A stretch of DNA of 64,000 nt from Opitutaceae bacterium TAV5. Its GTDB lineage: Bacteria > Verrucomicrobiota > Verrucomicrobiia > Opitutales > Opitutaceae. The stretch lies in NCBI GenBank assembly GCA_000242935.3, contig CP007053.1, forward strand, positions 434,001 to 498,000. The letters are read 5' to 3'. The notes under the pieces are model-generated. The model made no database searches. It saw only the letters and a program-made list of their open reading frames with translations, and was not told the DNA's origin. The position numbers were made by a program, and so were the translations under genes. This document shows, piece after piece, positions 17,953 through 26,004 of the stretch; position 1 is the first letter of the stretch; each line of letters starts with the position of its first letter.

Positions 17953-18091
17953 ATAACGTCGTGGAGCTAGGCTCAACAACGACGTTTGTGGCGGGAGGAC
18001 CTTTAAGGAAGGAGATCACTCCCCTTCCACGCAAGGCATTTTTTCACGCAAGATGAATTTTCCCTGGCGCATGCACCCGTCGTCGCCGGGC

Positions 18092-19609
18092 TCAGAGTTC
18101 CTCGACGATGACTTCCGTGCGGCGGTTATTGATTGTCAGGGCGTAATGCGCAGCCCCGGCAGGCTTCGCGACGGGACGGGGTGCCGCCGGCGGCACCGGA
18201 GCGACCGTCGCCGCAACGGCGGGAGAGGCCGCGGGCGCCGGAGCGGCGGCGGCGGGTTGCGGCTTCTTCTTGCGGTCGTAGTGCTCCTTCAACTGCATCG
18301 GGAACATCGCGTGGATCACGGCATGTTCGTCATCGTCGGGGAGGCCGAGTTCGCGGAGCCTGGCCTTGAGATCGTTCATGCGCGGCTTGAGCAGGTCGGC
18401 GGGGCGGCAGGTGATCACGGGCTTGCCGGTGTTTTTCGCGGCCAGCGCCTGCACCTCGGGGTCGACAGGCGCGGGCGGACGCCCGTAGTAGCCGAGAGCG
18501 ATATCCATGGCGGCGGGCGCGAAGTTTTTCCAGCGTCCGAATTTTACATTAAGCACGGCCTGCGTGCCCACAATCTGCGAGGTGGGCGTGACGAGCGGTA
18601 TCCAGCCGAGCGCCTTGCGGACGACCGGAATCTCGGCGAAAACCTCGTCGAAGCGGTCTTCCATTTTCAGGTCCTTGAGCTGGGTGCGGAAATTGGAGAG
18701 CATGCCGCCGGGGACCTGGTAGGTGAGCGTGTCGGTGTCGATGACCTCGTTTTTCCGGCCGGTGAATTTTTCCAGCTCGGCGTAAACTTTGGTGAAGTGG
18801 GCGCGGAGGCGGCCGAGGCGCTCCTTGTCGTAAGTCGGCCGGCGCGGGTTGCCCTCGAGGACTGCCATCATGAGCAGCGTATCCGGCTGGGCAGTACCGT
18901 TGGCGAAGGGCGTGATGGAGCAGTCCACGGCATCGACGCCCGCATTGATGGCGGCGAGGTAGGTCGGGATGCCGAGGCCGGCGGTCTCGTGCGTGTGGAG
19001 GACGACGGGGATTTTGACCTGCGCCTTGAGACCGCCAATAATGGCAGCCGCATCGGCGGGCGGGACGAGTCCGGCCATGTCTTTCAGGCAAATGGAGTGG
19101 CAACCCATTTTCTCGAGTTCGAGGCCGAGCTTGATAAAGCCTGCGACGTTGTGGACCGGCGAGGTGGTGTAGCAGATGACGCCCTGCGCGTGTTTGCCGG
19201 CGGCGATGACGGCGCGGACGGCGGTCGCGATGTTGCGGGGATCGTTGAGCGCGTCGAAGATGCGGAAGATATCCATGCCGTGTTTGGCCGACATCTTGAC
19301 GAAGGCCTCGACGACATCGTCCGGAAAGTTCTCGTACTGGACGATATTCTGCCCGCGCAGGAGCATCATGTGCGGGGTCTTCGGCGTGCCGCGCTTGATG
19401 GCGTCGAGGCGGTCGAACGGGAATTCGTCGAGGAAGCGGAGACCGGAGTCGATGGTGGCGCCGCCCCAGGTTTCCAGGGCGCCGAAGCCCAGCGCATCGA
19501 GATCGGCAAGCGCAGGCAGCATCTGCGCCGTCGTCATGCGCGTGGCGGCCAGCGACTGGTGACCATCACGCAGGACGGTGTTGTTGAAGGTAACGGGATT
19601 GGTGGTCAT
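18092..19609 (-). CDS. oadA: OadA/PycB-type carboxyltransferase subunit without a complete biotinyl domain
   Basis: This 505-residue protein is the TIM-barrel carboxyltransferase of oxaloacetate decarboxylase alpha, pyruvate carboxylase B or transcarboxylase 5S. Metal/substrate motifs are LRDGHQSL near the N-terminus, ETWGGATIDSGLRFL, and the zinc-binding HTHETAG followed by DAVDCSI. It ends with an Ala/Pro linker and HYALTINNRRTEVIVEEL, which is only the leading strand of a biotinyl domain. The (E)AMKM lysine segment is missing. It must therefore use the separate biotin carrier at 22608-23012. Together with MmdA and that carrier it could make a transcarboxylase (methylmalonyl-CoA:pyruvate) or an oxaloacetate-decarboxylating Na+ pump. 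It is last in the cluster, 190 bp after birA. Confidence 0.9.
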   Translation of the reverse strand: MTTNPVTFNNTVLRDGHQSLAATRMTTAQMLPALADLDALGFGALETWGGATIDSGLRFLDEFPFDRLDAIKRGTPKTPHMMLLRGQNIVQYENFPDDVVEAFVKMSAKHGMDIFRIFDALNDPRNIATAVRAVIAAGKHAQGVICYTTSPVHNVAGFIKLGLELEKMGCHSICLKDMAGLVPPADAAAIIGGLKAQVKIPVVLHTHETAGLGIPTYLAAINAGVDAVDCSITPFANGTAQPDTLLMMAVLEGNPRRPTYDKERLGRLRAHFTKVYAELEKFTGRKNEVIDTDTLTYQVPGGMLSNFRTQLKDLKMEDRFDEVFAEIPVVRKALGWIPLVTPTSQIVGTQAVLNVKFGRWKNFAPAAMDIALGYYGRPPAPVDPEVQALAAKNTGKPVITCRPADLLKPRMNDLKARLRELGLPDDDEHAVIHAMFPMQLKEHYDRKKKPQPAAAAPAPAASPAVAATVAPVPPAAPRPVAKPAGAAHYALTINNRRTEVIVEEL

Positions 19610-19799
19610 GGGAGGGTCGGGTTCGGAGTTTCGGGTTCAGGATCCGGCGCGAGAGGACCGTGCCGGCTGGGAAGTTTTGGTAGAATCTGGAAGATTTTGG
19701 AAGATTTTTGAGCAGTGTTTTCCGGGAAAAGATCCGTGGATTCCGGGCGACCGGGTTTCGTCTTCGGCTTCCGGCGCGGGGGCGAAAAGGTTGCCGGGG

Positions 19800-20621
19800 T
19801 CAGTGCAGGGAACCGCGCTCGCGAAGGAGTTCGATCTGGGTGGCATCGTAGAAATGGCAGACAGGATCGTCATCGAAGGCGAGCCGGAGGCGACCGTCCG
19901 CGTCGATGCCGTGGAAATGGCCTTCGCGCGTGGCTCCCCCGAGCGCAGCCGTCAACGTGATCGCGACATGGCTGGGTGCGTCGGACCAGGCAGCGTTGAG
20001 ATCGGCGGCGATGGGCGCAAATCCCTGCTCCGGATCGGCGATCATCGCGTGGGCGCGGCGGATGGCGGCGAGAATCCGGCGCAGGACGACGTCGGGATCG
20101 CAGGCAGCGTCGGGAAGGTGGTCGCAGAGGCGGGCCGTGGCGCCGGTGAGGGCGGCGTCGATGCGCTCGGGGCTGTTGGTGAGGTTCAGGCCGATGCCGA
20201 TGGTGGCGGTGTCCGGCGTGAACCGTTCGACGAGCAACCCGGCGAGTTTGCGGGGGCCGATCATGATGTCGTTGGGCCAGCGGAGGCGAAGACCGGCGGT
20301 GCGGAGGCCGAGTTCGCGCAGGGCGCCGGTCACGGCCCAGCCGGCGGCGAGCGGGAGAATGGCCCAGCGGGCGCGTTCACCGGGACAGGGGAGATTGGCG
20401 GAAAGCCACAGGCCGCCGGGATCGGAGGTCCAGGCGCGGCCGGTGCGCCCGTAGGCAGCCGTCTGCACGAGGGCGCGGAGGGCATGCCAGGCCGGGAGAC
20501 GTTTGCCGGCAACCGGATTGGTGGAGGGAATGCGATCGGCCGTGTGGAGCGTCCAGCCGTCAAAATGACTCACGCGACATGCCGGCAAGAGAAGGGCGGT
20601 TTCGTGAGTCACGGAGGTCAT
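19800..20621 (-). CDS. birA: Biotin-protein ligase, catalytic form without HTH domain
   Basis: The 273-residue protein has the BirA catalytic motifs in order: YGRTGRAWTSDPGGLW (equivalent of GRGRRGR biotin-adenylate loop), RLRWPNDIMIGPRKLAGLLVE (KWPNDI...KLAGIL) and TIGIGLNLTNSP. No DNA-binding domain precedes them, so it is a monofunctional ligase. Placement in the decarboxylase cluster indicates that it biotinylates Lys100 of the carrier. Its start overlaps the stop of the upstream small membrane gene by 4 bp. Confidence 0.92.
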   Translation of the reverse strand: MTSVTHETALLLPACRVSHFDGWTLHTADRIPSTNPVAGKRLPAWHALRALVQTAAYGRTGRAWTSDPGGLWLSANLPCPGERARWAILPLAAGWAVTGALRELGLRTAGLRLRWPNDIMIGPRKLAGLLVERFTPDTATIGIGLNLTNSPERIDAALTGATARLCDHLPDAACDPDVVLRRILAAIRRAHAMIADPEQGFAPIAADLNAAWSDAPSHVAITLTAALGGATREGHFHGIDADGRLRLAFDDDPVCHFYDATQIELLRERGSLH

Positions 20622-20911
20622 GCGTCGGGATTCCGGGGCGGAGGTTCGGTTATGGGGACCACGTCAACCGTCCCGGTGTCCTCGTCGGAAGCGGCAAAGG
20701 CGCCGTCGCGCCGGAGGCGGCGGCTGACGCCGAAACAGATGATGCCGAGACCGGCGAGGGCGAGCAGGTGGCCGGCCGTCGAGAGGACGGCGGCCGCGCG
20801 CGCGTGGTCGGGAGCCAGGGCCGGTGTCACCAGCCGCACCAGCAACGCTCCCGCCAGCGCGGCAGTGACGCCGGCGATCCAGCAGACGGAGTTGGCGCGG
20901 AAGGCGTTCAT
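20618..20911 (-). CDS. Small two-helix membrane protein of the decarboxylase cluster
   Basis: This 97-residue protein has hydrophobic segments at about 8-28 and 45-64 (VLSTAGHLLALAGLGIICFG) followed by a basic SRRLRRDG stop-transfer and an acidic Pro-rich tail. No family is recognised. It lies 19 bp after oadB and overlaps birA, so it is expressed with the pump. It may be an accessory or assembly subunit. Confidence 0.75.
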   Translation of the reverse strand: MNAFRANSVCWIAGVTAALAGALLVRLVTPALAPDHARAAAVLSTAGHLLALAGLGIICFGVSRRLRRDGAFAASDEDTGTVDVVPITEPPPRNPDA

Positions 20912-20930
20912 GCGCGTGGTGGTGTTGCCA

Positions 20931-22235
20931 TTACTGCGAGAGCAGCGGGATGAGCGTCACGTAGATGCCGGTGAGGATCGCGGTGGTGATGACGCCGGAG
21001 ATATTGGCGCCGAGGGCCTCGGGAAGCACGATGACATCGGGTCTGGCTTTGCTGACTTCCTTCTGGACGACCTTGGCCGTGCTCGGCACACAGCTGACAC
21101 CCGCAATTCCGATCACGGGGTTGATCTTGCGTCCGCTGGCAAGATACGCGACGTAACCGCCAATGATGCCGCCCACCCCGGACAGCAGCAGCGAGAGAAT
21201 GCCCAGGATCAGCAGCAGGACGACCTTCGGATCGAGAATCGTGGAGGCCTCGCACATGATACCGAGCAACACGCCCAGGAACATGGTCGCACCGTAGAGG
21301 AAAACGCTCTCGATCATGCTGGAAAACACTTTCAGCCCGGCTTCGCGGACGGCCACGCCAAGGAAGAGCGAGAAAAAGAGCGGAGCGGCCGACGGGAACA
21401 GAAGGCAGAGCACCGTGCAGGCCACGACGGCAAAGGCGAGCTTCTCGCCGGAAGTGATTTTGGCCACGGGGCGGGCCGGCATCTTGAGTCCGCGCAGCTT
21501 GGCCGGGATGAGCGCCCGGATGAGGTAGGGGTAACCGCCATACACGAGGCCGAGGTACAGGTAGGCAATGATCGTAATAGGCACCAGGAGATGTTTGGCC
21601 ATCTTGAGCGCGCCAAAAAGCACCATGGGGCCGTCCGCTCCGCCAACCAGGGCAATGGAAGCCGCCTCGCCGTAGGTGAAACCCATGGCCACCGCGATCG
21701 GGAAAGTGACAATCGTACCCAGCTCGCAAAAGAGCGCCATCGAAATGCTGAGGAAGGGCCGCGCCAGCACAAAACCGACGTCGAGGAGAACGCCGATGCC
21801 CATGAACACGAGACAAGCGATGAGGTTGTTGCTGAACGCAAACGTGAAGATCGGCTGGAGGAAATCGATCTGCATGAGGCCGATCAGGCGTGTGGGCTCC
21901 TCGACGAGTGGCGACATGAAGAGCGTGCCATGCATCTGGCCGGAGGCGGCGAGTTCGGCGGCCTGCTGCTGCGCAACGGGATCAGCGAGCGGAGCGCTGC
22001 CGTGAACGATGTGTCCGGCAGTGGTGGGATCGAGGAAGAGGACGCCGGCGTTGACCGCGCACATCGCCAGGCCCATCGGAATCATGAGGAGGGGCTCGAG
22101 CGTGCCCTTCTTGCCCAGATAGACGAGCAGCATGCCGAGGAAGATCAGCCCGATGCGGGTGATCAGGATCGGGGTGTCGGAATCGAGGAGCGTGGTCACG
22201 CCCTGGAAGATGTTGAGGATGTCGTGAAAGTTCAT
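20931..22235 (-). CDS. oadB: Sodium-translocating decarboxylase, beta (membrane pump) subunit
   Basis: The 434-residue polytopic protein belongs to the OadB/MmdB/GcdB family, which couples decarboxylation of carboxybiotin to Na+ export. Key segments are GVLLDVGFVLARPFLS, GGADGPMVLFGALKMAKHLLVPITI with the functional Asp in GGADGP, and the C-terminal NPVIGIAGVSCVPSTAKVVQKE and LGANISGVI regions. An insertion of about 35 residues near 75-115 (hydrophilic, Ala/Gln-rich) follows the first helices. Confidence 0.94.
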   Translation of the reverse strand: MNFHDILNIFQGVTTLLDSDTPILITRIGLIFLGMLLVYLGKKGTLEPLLMIPMGLAMCAVNAGVLFLDPTTAGHIVHGSAPLADPVAQQQAAELAASGQMHGTLFMSPLVEEPTRLIGLMQIDFLQPIFTFAFSNNLIACLVFMGIGVLLDVGFVLARPFLSISMALFCELGTIVTFPIAVAMGFTYGEAASIALVGGADGPMVLFGALKMAKHLLVPITIIAYLYLGLVYGGYPYLIRALIPAKLRGLKMPARPVAKITSGEKLAFAVVACTVLCLLFPSAAPLFFSLFLGVAVREAGLKVFSSMIESVFLYGATMFLGVLLGIMCEASTILDPKVVLLLILGILSLLLSGVGGIIGGYVAYLASGRKINPVIGIAGVSCVPSTAKVVQKEVSKARPDVIVLPEALGANISGVITTAILTGIYVTLIPLLSQ

Positions 22236-22340
22236 GGAGCGAGGATCAGGCGCGATGCGGTCGTTGTTGCCGGGGTCGTCGTTGACGCGGGTGAGGGCGT
22301 CGCTGGCGGCAGCGGAGGCAGGGGGCCGGGCTGCGGTTGG

Positions 22341-22472
22341 TTATTTTTTCCCGAGCTGGCGAATGCCAAGGAAGAGGAGCTTGATGAGCAGGGCGACACC
22401 GTATCCGACGACGGAGCCGACGACGGCGACGATGAGCGCGGTGGTGATGGCGGTGGAAATGGCGGGAGTCAT
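22341..22472 (-). CDS. 43-residue single-span membrane protein (candidate epsilon-like subunit)
   Basis: The reading frame starts at the ATG at 22470-22472 and encodes 43 residues: a Thr/Ala-rich N-terminus (MTPAISTAITTALIVAVVGS), one membrane span to about residue 34, and a basic end (GIRQLGKK). It lies between the pump beta subunit and the biotin carrier in the same direction. Veillonella-type methylmalonyl-CoA decarboxylases have a tiny epsilon subunit of similar size, so that role is plausible but unproven; I see no clear sequence match. Confidence 0.65.
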   Translation of the reverse strand: MTPAISTAITTALIVAVVGSVVGYGVALLIKLLFLGIRQLGKK

Positions 22473-22503
22473 GAGTGTGTGTGAACGGCGGGCCCGGAAG
22501 GGA

Positions 22504-22601
22504 AATTACGAATGACGAATTACGAATGACGGCAGAGCGGTGAATGGCCTCGGGGGGGCCGTGATCTGCCATTCGTAATCCGTCATTCGTCATTCGTCAT
22601 T
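22504..22601. repeat. Inverted repeat of ATTACGAATGACG words
   Basis: The left arm (22504-22530) consists of two ATTACGAATGACG-like words; the right arm (22568-22601) carries their complements (GCCATTCGTAATCCGTCATTCG). The arms enclose about 37 bp with a GGGGGGG run. It is located inside the pump operon between the small membrane gene and the biotin carrier, so it will be transcribed as a hairpin. Confidence 0.75.
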
Positions 22602-22607
22602 GATTGG

Positions 22608-23012
22608 TTATTCGATACGGAGGAGGGGGGCGCCTTCCTCGACGCCGTCGCCGGGATGGGCGAAAATGGTCGAGACCTTGCCGGCGCGGGGAGCGAAGAT
22701 GTAGGTGTTCATCTTCATGGCTTCGATGGTGGCGACCTGGTCGCCTTCGTTGACGGTCTGGCCGACCTTGACGTCGATCGAGACGAGCTTGCCGGCGAGC
22801 GGGCTGGGCACGTCGTTCGCACCGGCCGCGGCCGGCGCGGCCGCAGCAGGAGCCGGAGCCGCCGCGGGGGCGGAAGCGACAGGCGCGGCGGCCACGGGAG
22901 CCGGAGCGGCGACAGGAGCGGCGGCGGACGCGGCAACTTTTCCTTCATCGAGGATCTCGACGAGGACTTCGTAGGCTTTGCCTTCAACGGTAACGCGGAG
23001 TTTCTTGGTCAT
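22608..23012 (-). CDS. mmdC: Biotin carboxyl carrier subunit of the decarboxylase (MmdC-like)
   Basis: The 134-residue protein has a short N-terminal strand (KLRVTVEGKAYEVLVEI), an Ala/Pro linker (about residues 26-66) and a C-terminal biotinyl domain (about 67-134). The biotin attachment motif EAMKMN places the modified lysine at residue 100. The carrier shuttles CO2 between the carboxyltransferases and OadB. It lies 54 bp after the OadG-type subunit. Confidence 0.94.
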   Translation of the reverse strand: MTKKLRVTVEGKAYEVLVEILDEGKVAASAAAPVAAPAPVAAAPVASAPAAAPAPAAAAPAAAGANDVPSPLAGKLVSIDVKVGQTVNEGDQVATIEAMKMNTYIFAPRAGKVSTIFAHPGDGVEEGAPLLRIE

Positions 23013-23066
23013 TGGTAATTGATGCTAAAGATTCGGGTGCGGACGGGTGGTGTTCCTTGGCTGGGT

Positions 23067-23525
23067 CTAGCGGAACTGGTGCGACGAGTAGATCTGGCGG
23101 CGGCCTTCGATCGACCACTGCTGCATGAGCATCTCGACGGAGAGCGGTTTGGGTTTCACGGCCTGAACGCCGGCGATGCGGGCGTTGCGGCCGATGACGG
23201 TGGTGATGGAAGCGGCGATGACCGCGAGGACTTCGGGCGGGATGCCTCCGATGGTGTCGGGCGCGGCGAGTGCGGCGGCGGCAGCCCCGGAAGTCGCAGC
23301 CCCCGTGCCGGCGGCGGCGGCGCGTTCGGCGATCTTCTTGACCGTGGCGTCATCGGGGTGCGTGGCGGCGAGGATGCGGCCGAAAATGGCCACAAGCGCG
23401 ATGAACACGGCCACGCCTCCGAGAATGACGGCAAGGGCGAGCCACTGGCTGCCGAAGAGGGGCGCGGGTGCCTCCGGTTGCCGGGCGGCGGCCCCGGCGA
23501 CCGCGATGAGAAATGCGTTGGGCAT
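23067..23525 (-). CDS. mmdD: OadG/MmdD-type small membrane subunit
   Basis: The 152-residue protein has one hydrophobic span (LALAVILGGVAVFIALVAIF, about residues 29-48), an Ala-rich linker, and the conserved C-terminal block IPPEVLAVIAASITTVIG...IYSSHQFR, ending with W-S-I-E-G-R-R. That end is the delta-subunit signature (W...EGRR...SSH). This subunit anchors the carboxyltransferase to the membrane pump. Confidence 0.88.
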   Translation of the reverse strand: MPNAFLIAVAGAAARQPEAPAPLFGSQWLALAVILGGVAVFIALVAIFGRILAATHPDDATVKKIAERAAAAGTGAATSGAAAAALAAPDTIGGIPPEVLAVIAASITTVIGRNARIAGVQAVKPKPLSVEMLMQQWSIEGRRQIYSSHQFR

Positions 23526-23565
23526 GGGTGAGTGGTTGGGTGATCGGTTGCAGAGGCGGGAGACG

Positions 23566-23658
23566 GTCCGTTTCCGGATTTCCGGTTTCGAATTTCAGAA
23601 TCCGGATTCCGGACCGCCTTCGGTACTCTGTATTTCAGTTTTTCAGCTTTTCAGTTTT
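23566..23658. repeat. Low-complexity word repeat between mmdA and mmdD
   Basis: A CCGGATTTCCGG-type word is repeated with its inverse (TTTCCGGATTTCCGG, ATCCGGATTCCGGA), followed by direct TTTTCAG words (CAGTTTTTCAGCTTTTCAG). It fits the intergenic word-repeat style of this genome. It abuts the mmdA stop. Confidence 0.55.
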
Positions 23659-23659
23659 T

Positions 23660-25213
23660 TCAAAGCGGGATGTTGCCGTGTTTCTTGGGCGGGCGGGTCT
23701 CGCGTTTGCTGAGCGTGTTGCGCAAGGCCATCGCCACGACGGCGCGGGTTTGCGAGGGTTCGATGATGTCGGTGATCATGGCCTTGCTGGCCGCCTCGTA
23801 GGGTGAGGCGAATTTCTCGCGGTATTCGTCCGCGAGTTCCCGCGCCTTGGCCTTCGGGTCGGCGGCGGCGGCGATCTCTTTCTTGAAGAGAACATTGGCC
23901 GCGCCTTCGGCGCCCATGACGGCGATTTCGGCACAGGGCCACGCATAGACGAGATCGGCCCCGAGGTCGCGCGAGCACATGGCGAGGTAGGCGCCGCCGT
24001 AAGCCTTGCGCATGATGATGGTGATCTTCGGCACGGTGGCGGCGGCATAGGCGAAGAGCATCTTGGCGCCATGGCGGATGATGCCGCCGCGCTCCTGGGC
24101 GACGCCGGGCATGAAGCCGGGGACGTCGACGAGGTTGACGATCGGGATGTTGAAGATGTTGGCGAACCGGATGAACCGGGCGGCCTTGTCCGAGGAGTCG
24201 ATGTCGAGGCAGCCGGCCTTGAAGGCGGGCTGGTTGGCGATGATCGCCACGACGATGCCCTGGATGCGGGCGAACCCGACGACGATGTTTTTGGCGAAAT
24301 CGCGCTGCACCTCGAGGAAGTCGGCGTCGTCCACGAGATAACTGATGACCTTGAGCACGTCGAAGGGGGCCTTCGAGTCGGCGGGCACGAGTTCGTTCAT
24401 CCGCGGATCCTCGACGAGGGAAATCTCCGGCGTCGGGTGATGCGGGGGGTCCATGATGTTGTTGGACGGGATGAACGAGAGGAGCTTGCGCGCGATCTCG
24501 AAGGCGTGCTGGTCGTTGTCGGCCACGAAGTGGATGTTGCCCGAAACACTCGCATGGGCCTCCGCCGAACCGACCTGGTCCATCGTGACGGTGGCGCCGG
24601 TGGCGGCCTTGATGACGTCGGGCCCGCAGATAAACATCTGGGCGTTTTTCTTCAGCATGATGATGAAGTCCGTCAGCGCCGGCGAATAGGCGGCGCCGCC
24701 GGCGCACGGGCCGGCGATGATGGAGATCTGCGGCACGACGCCGGAGAGAAGCACGTTCTTGAAAAAGATCTGGCCGTAGCCGGAGAGGGCGTCGTCGCCT
24801 TCCTGGATGCGGGCGCCGCCGGAGTCGTTGATGCCGATGACGGGCATGCCGGCCTCCATCGCGTACTCCATGGAGTCGCAGATTTTCTTGGCGTGGATCT
24901 GGCCGAGGGCGCCGCCGCCGACCGTGAAGTCCTGGGCATAGGCGGCAACCGGGCGGCCGTCGATGTGGCCGACGCCGGTGACGACGCCGTCACACGGGAG
25001 TTCCTTTTTCTCCATGCCGAAGTGCGTGCACTGGTGCTGCGCATGCATGCCGGATTCCATGAAAGTGCCGGGAGTGAAGAGCGCGTCGAGGCGGTCACGC
25101 GCGGTGAGCAGACCCTTGGCGCGGCGCGCGGCGAGTTTGTCGGCGCCACCGCCGTTGAGGGCGGTTTCGCGATGTTTGCGGAGTCGTTCGAGCAGGACGG
25201 GGTCGATAGCCAT
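23660..25213 (-). CDS. mmdA: Methylmalonyl-CoA decarboxylase/carboxyltransferase alpha subunit
   Basis: The 517-residue protein is a tandem-crotonase carboxyltransferase (acyl-CoA carboxylase beta family). N-terminal landmarks are RLDALFTPGTFMESG and the oxyanion Gly pair region AGPCAGGAAYSPALTDF; C-terminal landmarks are IIRHGAKMLFAYAAATVPK, ITIIMRKAYGGAYLAMCS and GAEGAANVLF. With the carrier, OadB and OadG subunits it forms a Na+-pumping methylmalonyl-CoA decarboxylase giving propionyl-CoA. With OadA and the carrier it could instead form a transcarboxylase. It is first of the cluster, downstream of the epimerase. Confidence 0.93.
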   Translation of the reverse strand: MAIDPVLLERLRKHRETALNGGGADKLAARRAKGLLTARDRLDALFTPGTFMESGMHAQHQCTHFGMEKKELPCDGVVTGVGHIDGRPVAAYAQDFTVGGGALGQIHAKKICDSMEYAMEAGMPVIGINDSGGARIQEGDDALSGYGQIFFKNVLLSGVVPQISIIAGPCAGGAAYSPALTDFIIMLKKNAQMFICGPDVIKAATGATVTMDQVGSAEAHASVSGNIHFVADNDQHAFEIARKLLSFIPSNNIMDPPHHPTPEISLVEDPRMNELVPADSKAPFDVLKVISYLVDDADFLEVQRDFAKNIVVGFARIQGIVVAIIANQPAFKAGCLDIDSSDKAARFIRFANIFNIPIVNLVDVPGFMPGVAQERGGIIRHGAKMLFAYAAATVPKITIIMRKAYGGAYLAMCSRDLGADLVYAWPCAEIAVMGAEGAANVLFKKEIAAAADPKAKARELADEYREKFASPYEAASKAMITDIIEPSQTRAVVAMALRNTLSKRETRPPKKHGNIPL

Positions 25214-25390
25214 AGGTGAAAGGTCGTACGGAGACGAGGTCGGATTTCGGAAGCGGCCCGGCGTGGCGCCCGCGTGGGGCGCATGCCCGGGCCAGGAAAG
25301 AGGTTGACCGCAGAACCGTCATCCGCCCGCCATACAGGGTGCACAGCGGGAAAGGCGGAGGTGCCGGGTCGATTTTGATAATTCGGGGGG

Positions 25391-25798
25391 TCAGGGCTTC
25401 GGCATGCAGAGCTCGGTGAGCACGCCATAGGTAGACTTCGGGTGGAGAAAAGCAACCAGCTTGCCCGCCGCTCCCTCGAAAGGAACTTCGTGAATGAGTT
25501 TCACACCGGCGCCGGCCGCCTTCGCGAGTTGACCCGCCACGTCATCCGTGGCAAAAGCGACGTGATGGATGCCGCCATTGGGATTTTTCTCCAGAAACTT
25601 CGCAATCGGGCTCTCCGGCGAGGTCGGCTCCAGCAATTCGATATGCACTTCGCCACAGTGAAAAAAGGCCGTCGAAACCTTCTGGGACTCGACCACCTCG
25701 CGGTGTTCGCACTTCAGCCCGAGGGCTTTCTCGTAATAGTTGACAGCGTCGTCGAGCGAACGAACGGCGATACCGAGGTGGTCAATTCTGGTAATCAT
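25391..25798 (-). CDS. mce: Methylmalonyl-CoA epimerase
   Basis: The 135-residue glyoxalase-fold protein (MITRIDHLGIAVRSLDDAVN) interconverts R- and S-methylmalonyl-CoA. Likely metal ligands are His7, His79 (in GIHHVAF) and Glu129 (VLTELCM). The motif VHIELLEPTSPESPIAKFLEK is typical of the family. It lies 177 bp upstream of mmdA and is divergent from mutA across a 206 bp region. Confidence 0.94.
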   Translation of the reverse strand: MITRIDHLGIAVRSLDDAVNYYEKALGLKCEHREVVESQKVSTAFFHCGEVHIELLEPTSPESPIAKFLEKNPNGGIHHVAFATDDVAGQLAKAAGAGVKLIHEVPFEGAAGKLVAFLHPKSTYGVLTELCMPKP

Positions 25799-26004
25799 AA
25801 CGATTGAGAAATAAGCGCGCCGACGATCTGCCGGGTGCGATGTTCAGTATGGCTTATCGGAAAGCCCCCCGCTTCGCATGCGTTGCCCCACGACAGTCAT
25901 TTCTTGGCAAAATCTGCGGAGCGCGCTCCGAGGGAGAAACGGTAGTCTCTTATTAGAAGATCTTCCTTCACCCTGACCAACCACAACTCGCTCTTCACCA
26001 TACC

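Noticed and set aside
19578-22484. A 968-residue open frame on the plus strand opposite birA and oadB
   Set aside because: It is a high-GC antisense frame of well-identified genes, with Asp/Glu/His/Gly-rich sequence of no protein character. Similar long mirror frames oppose the genes at 25897-28005, 42576-44762, 44734-47577 and 58118-60841 and were dropped for the same reason.
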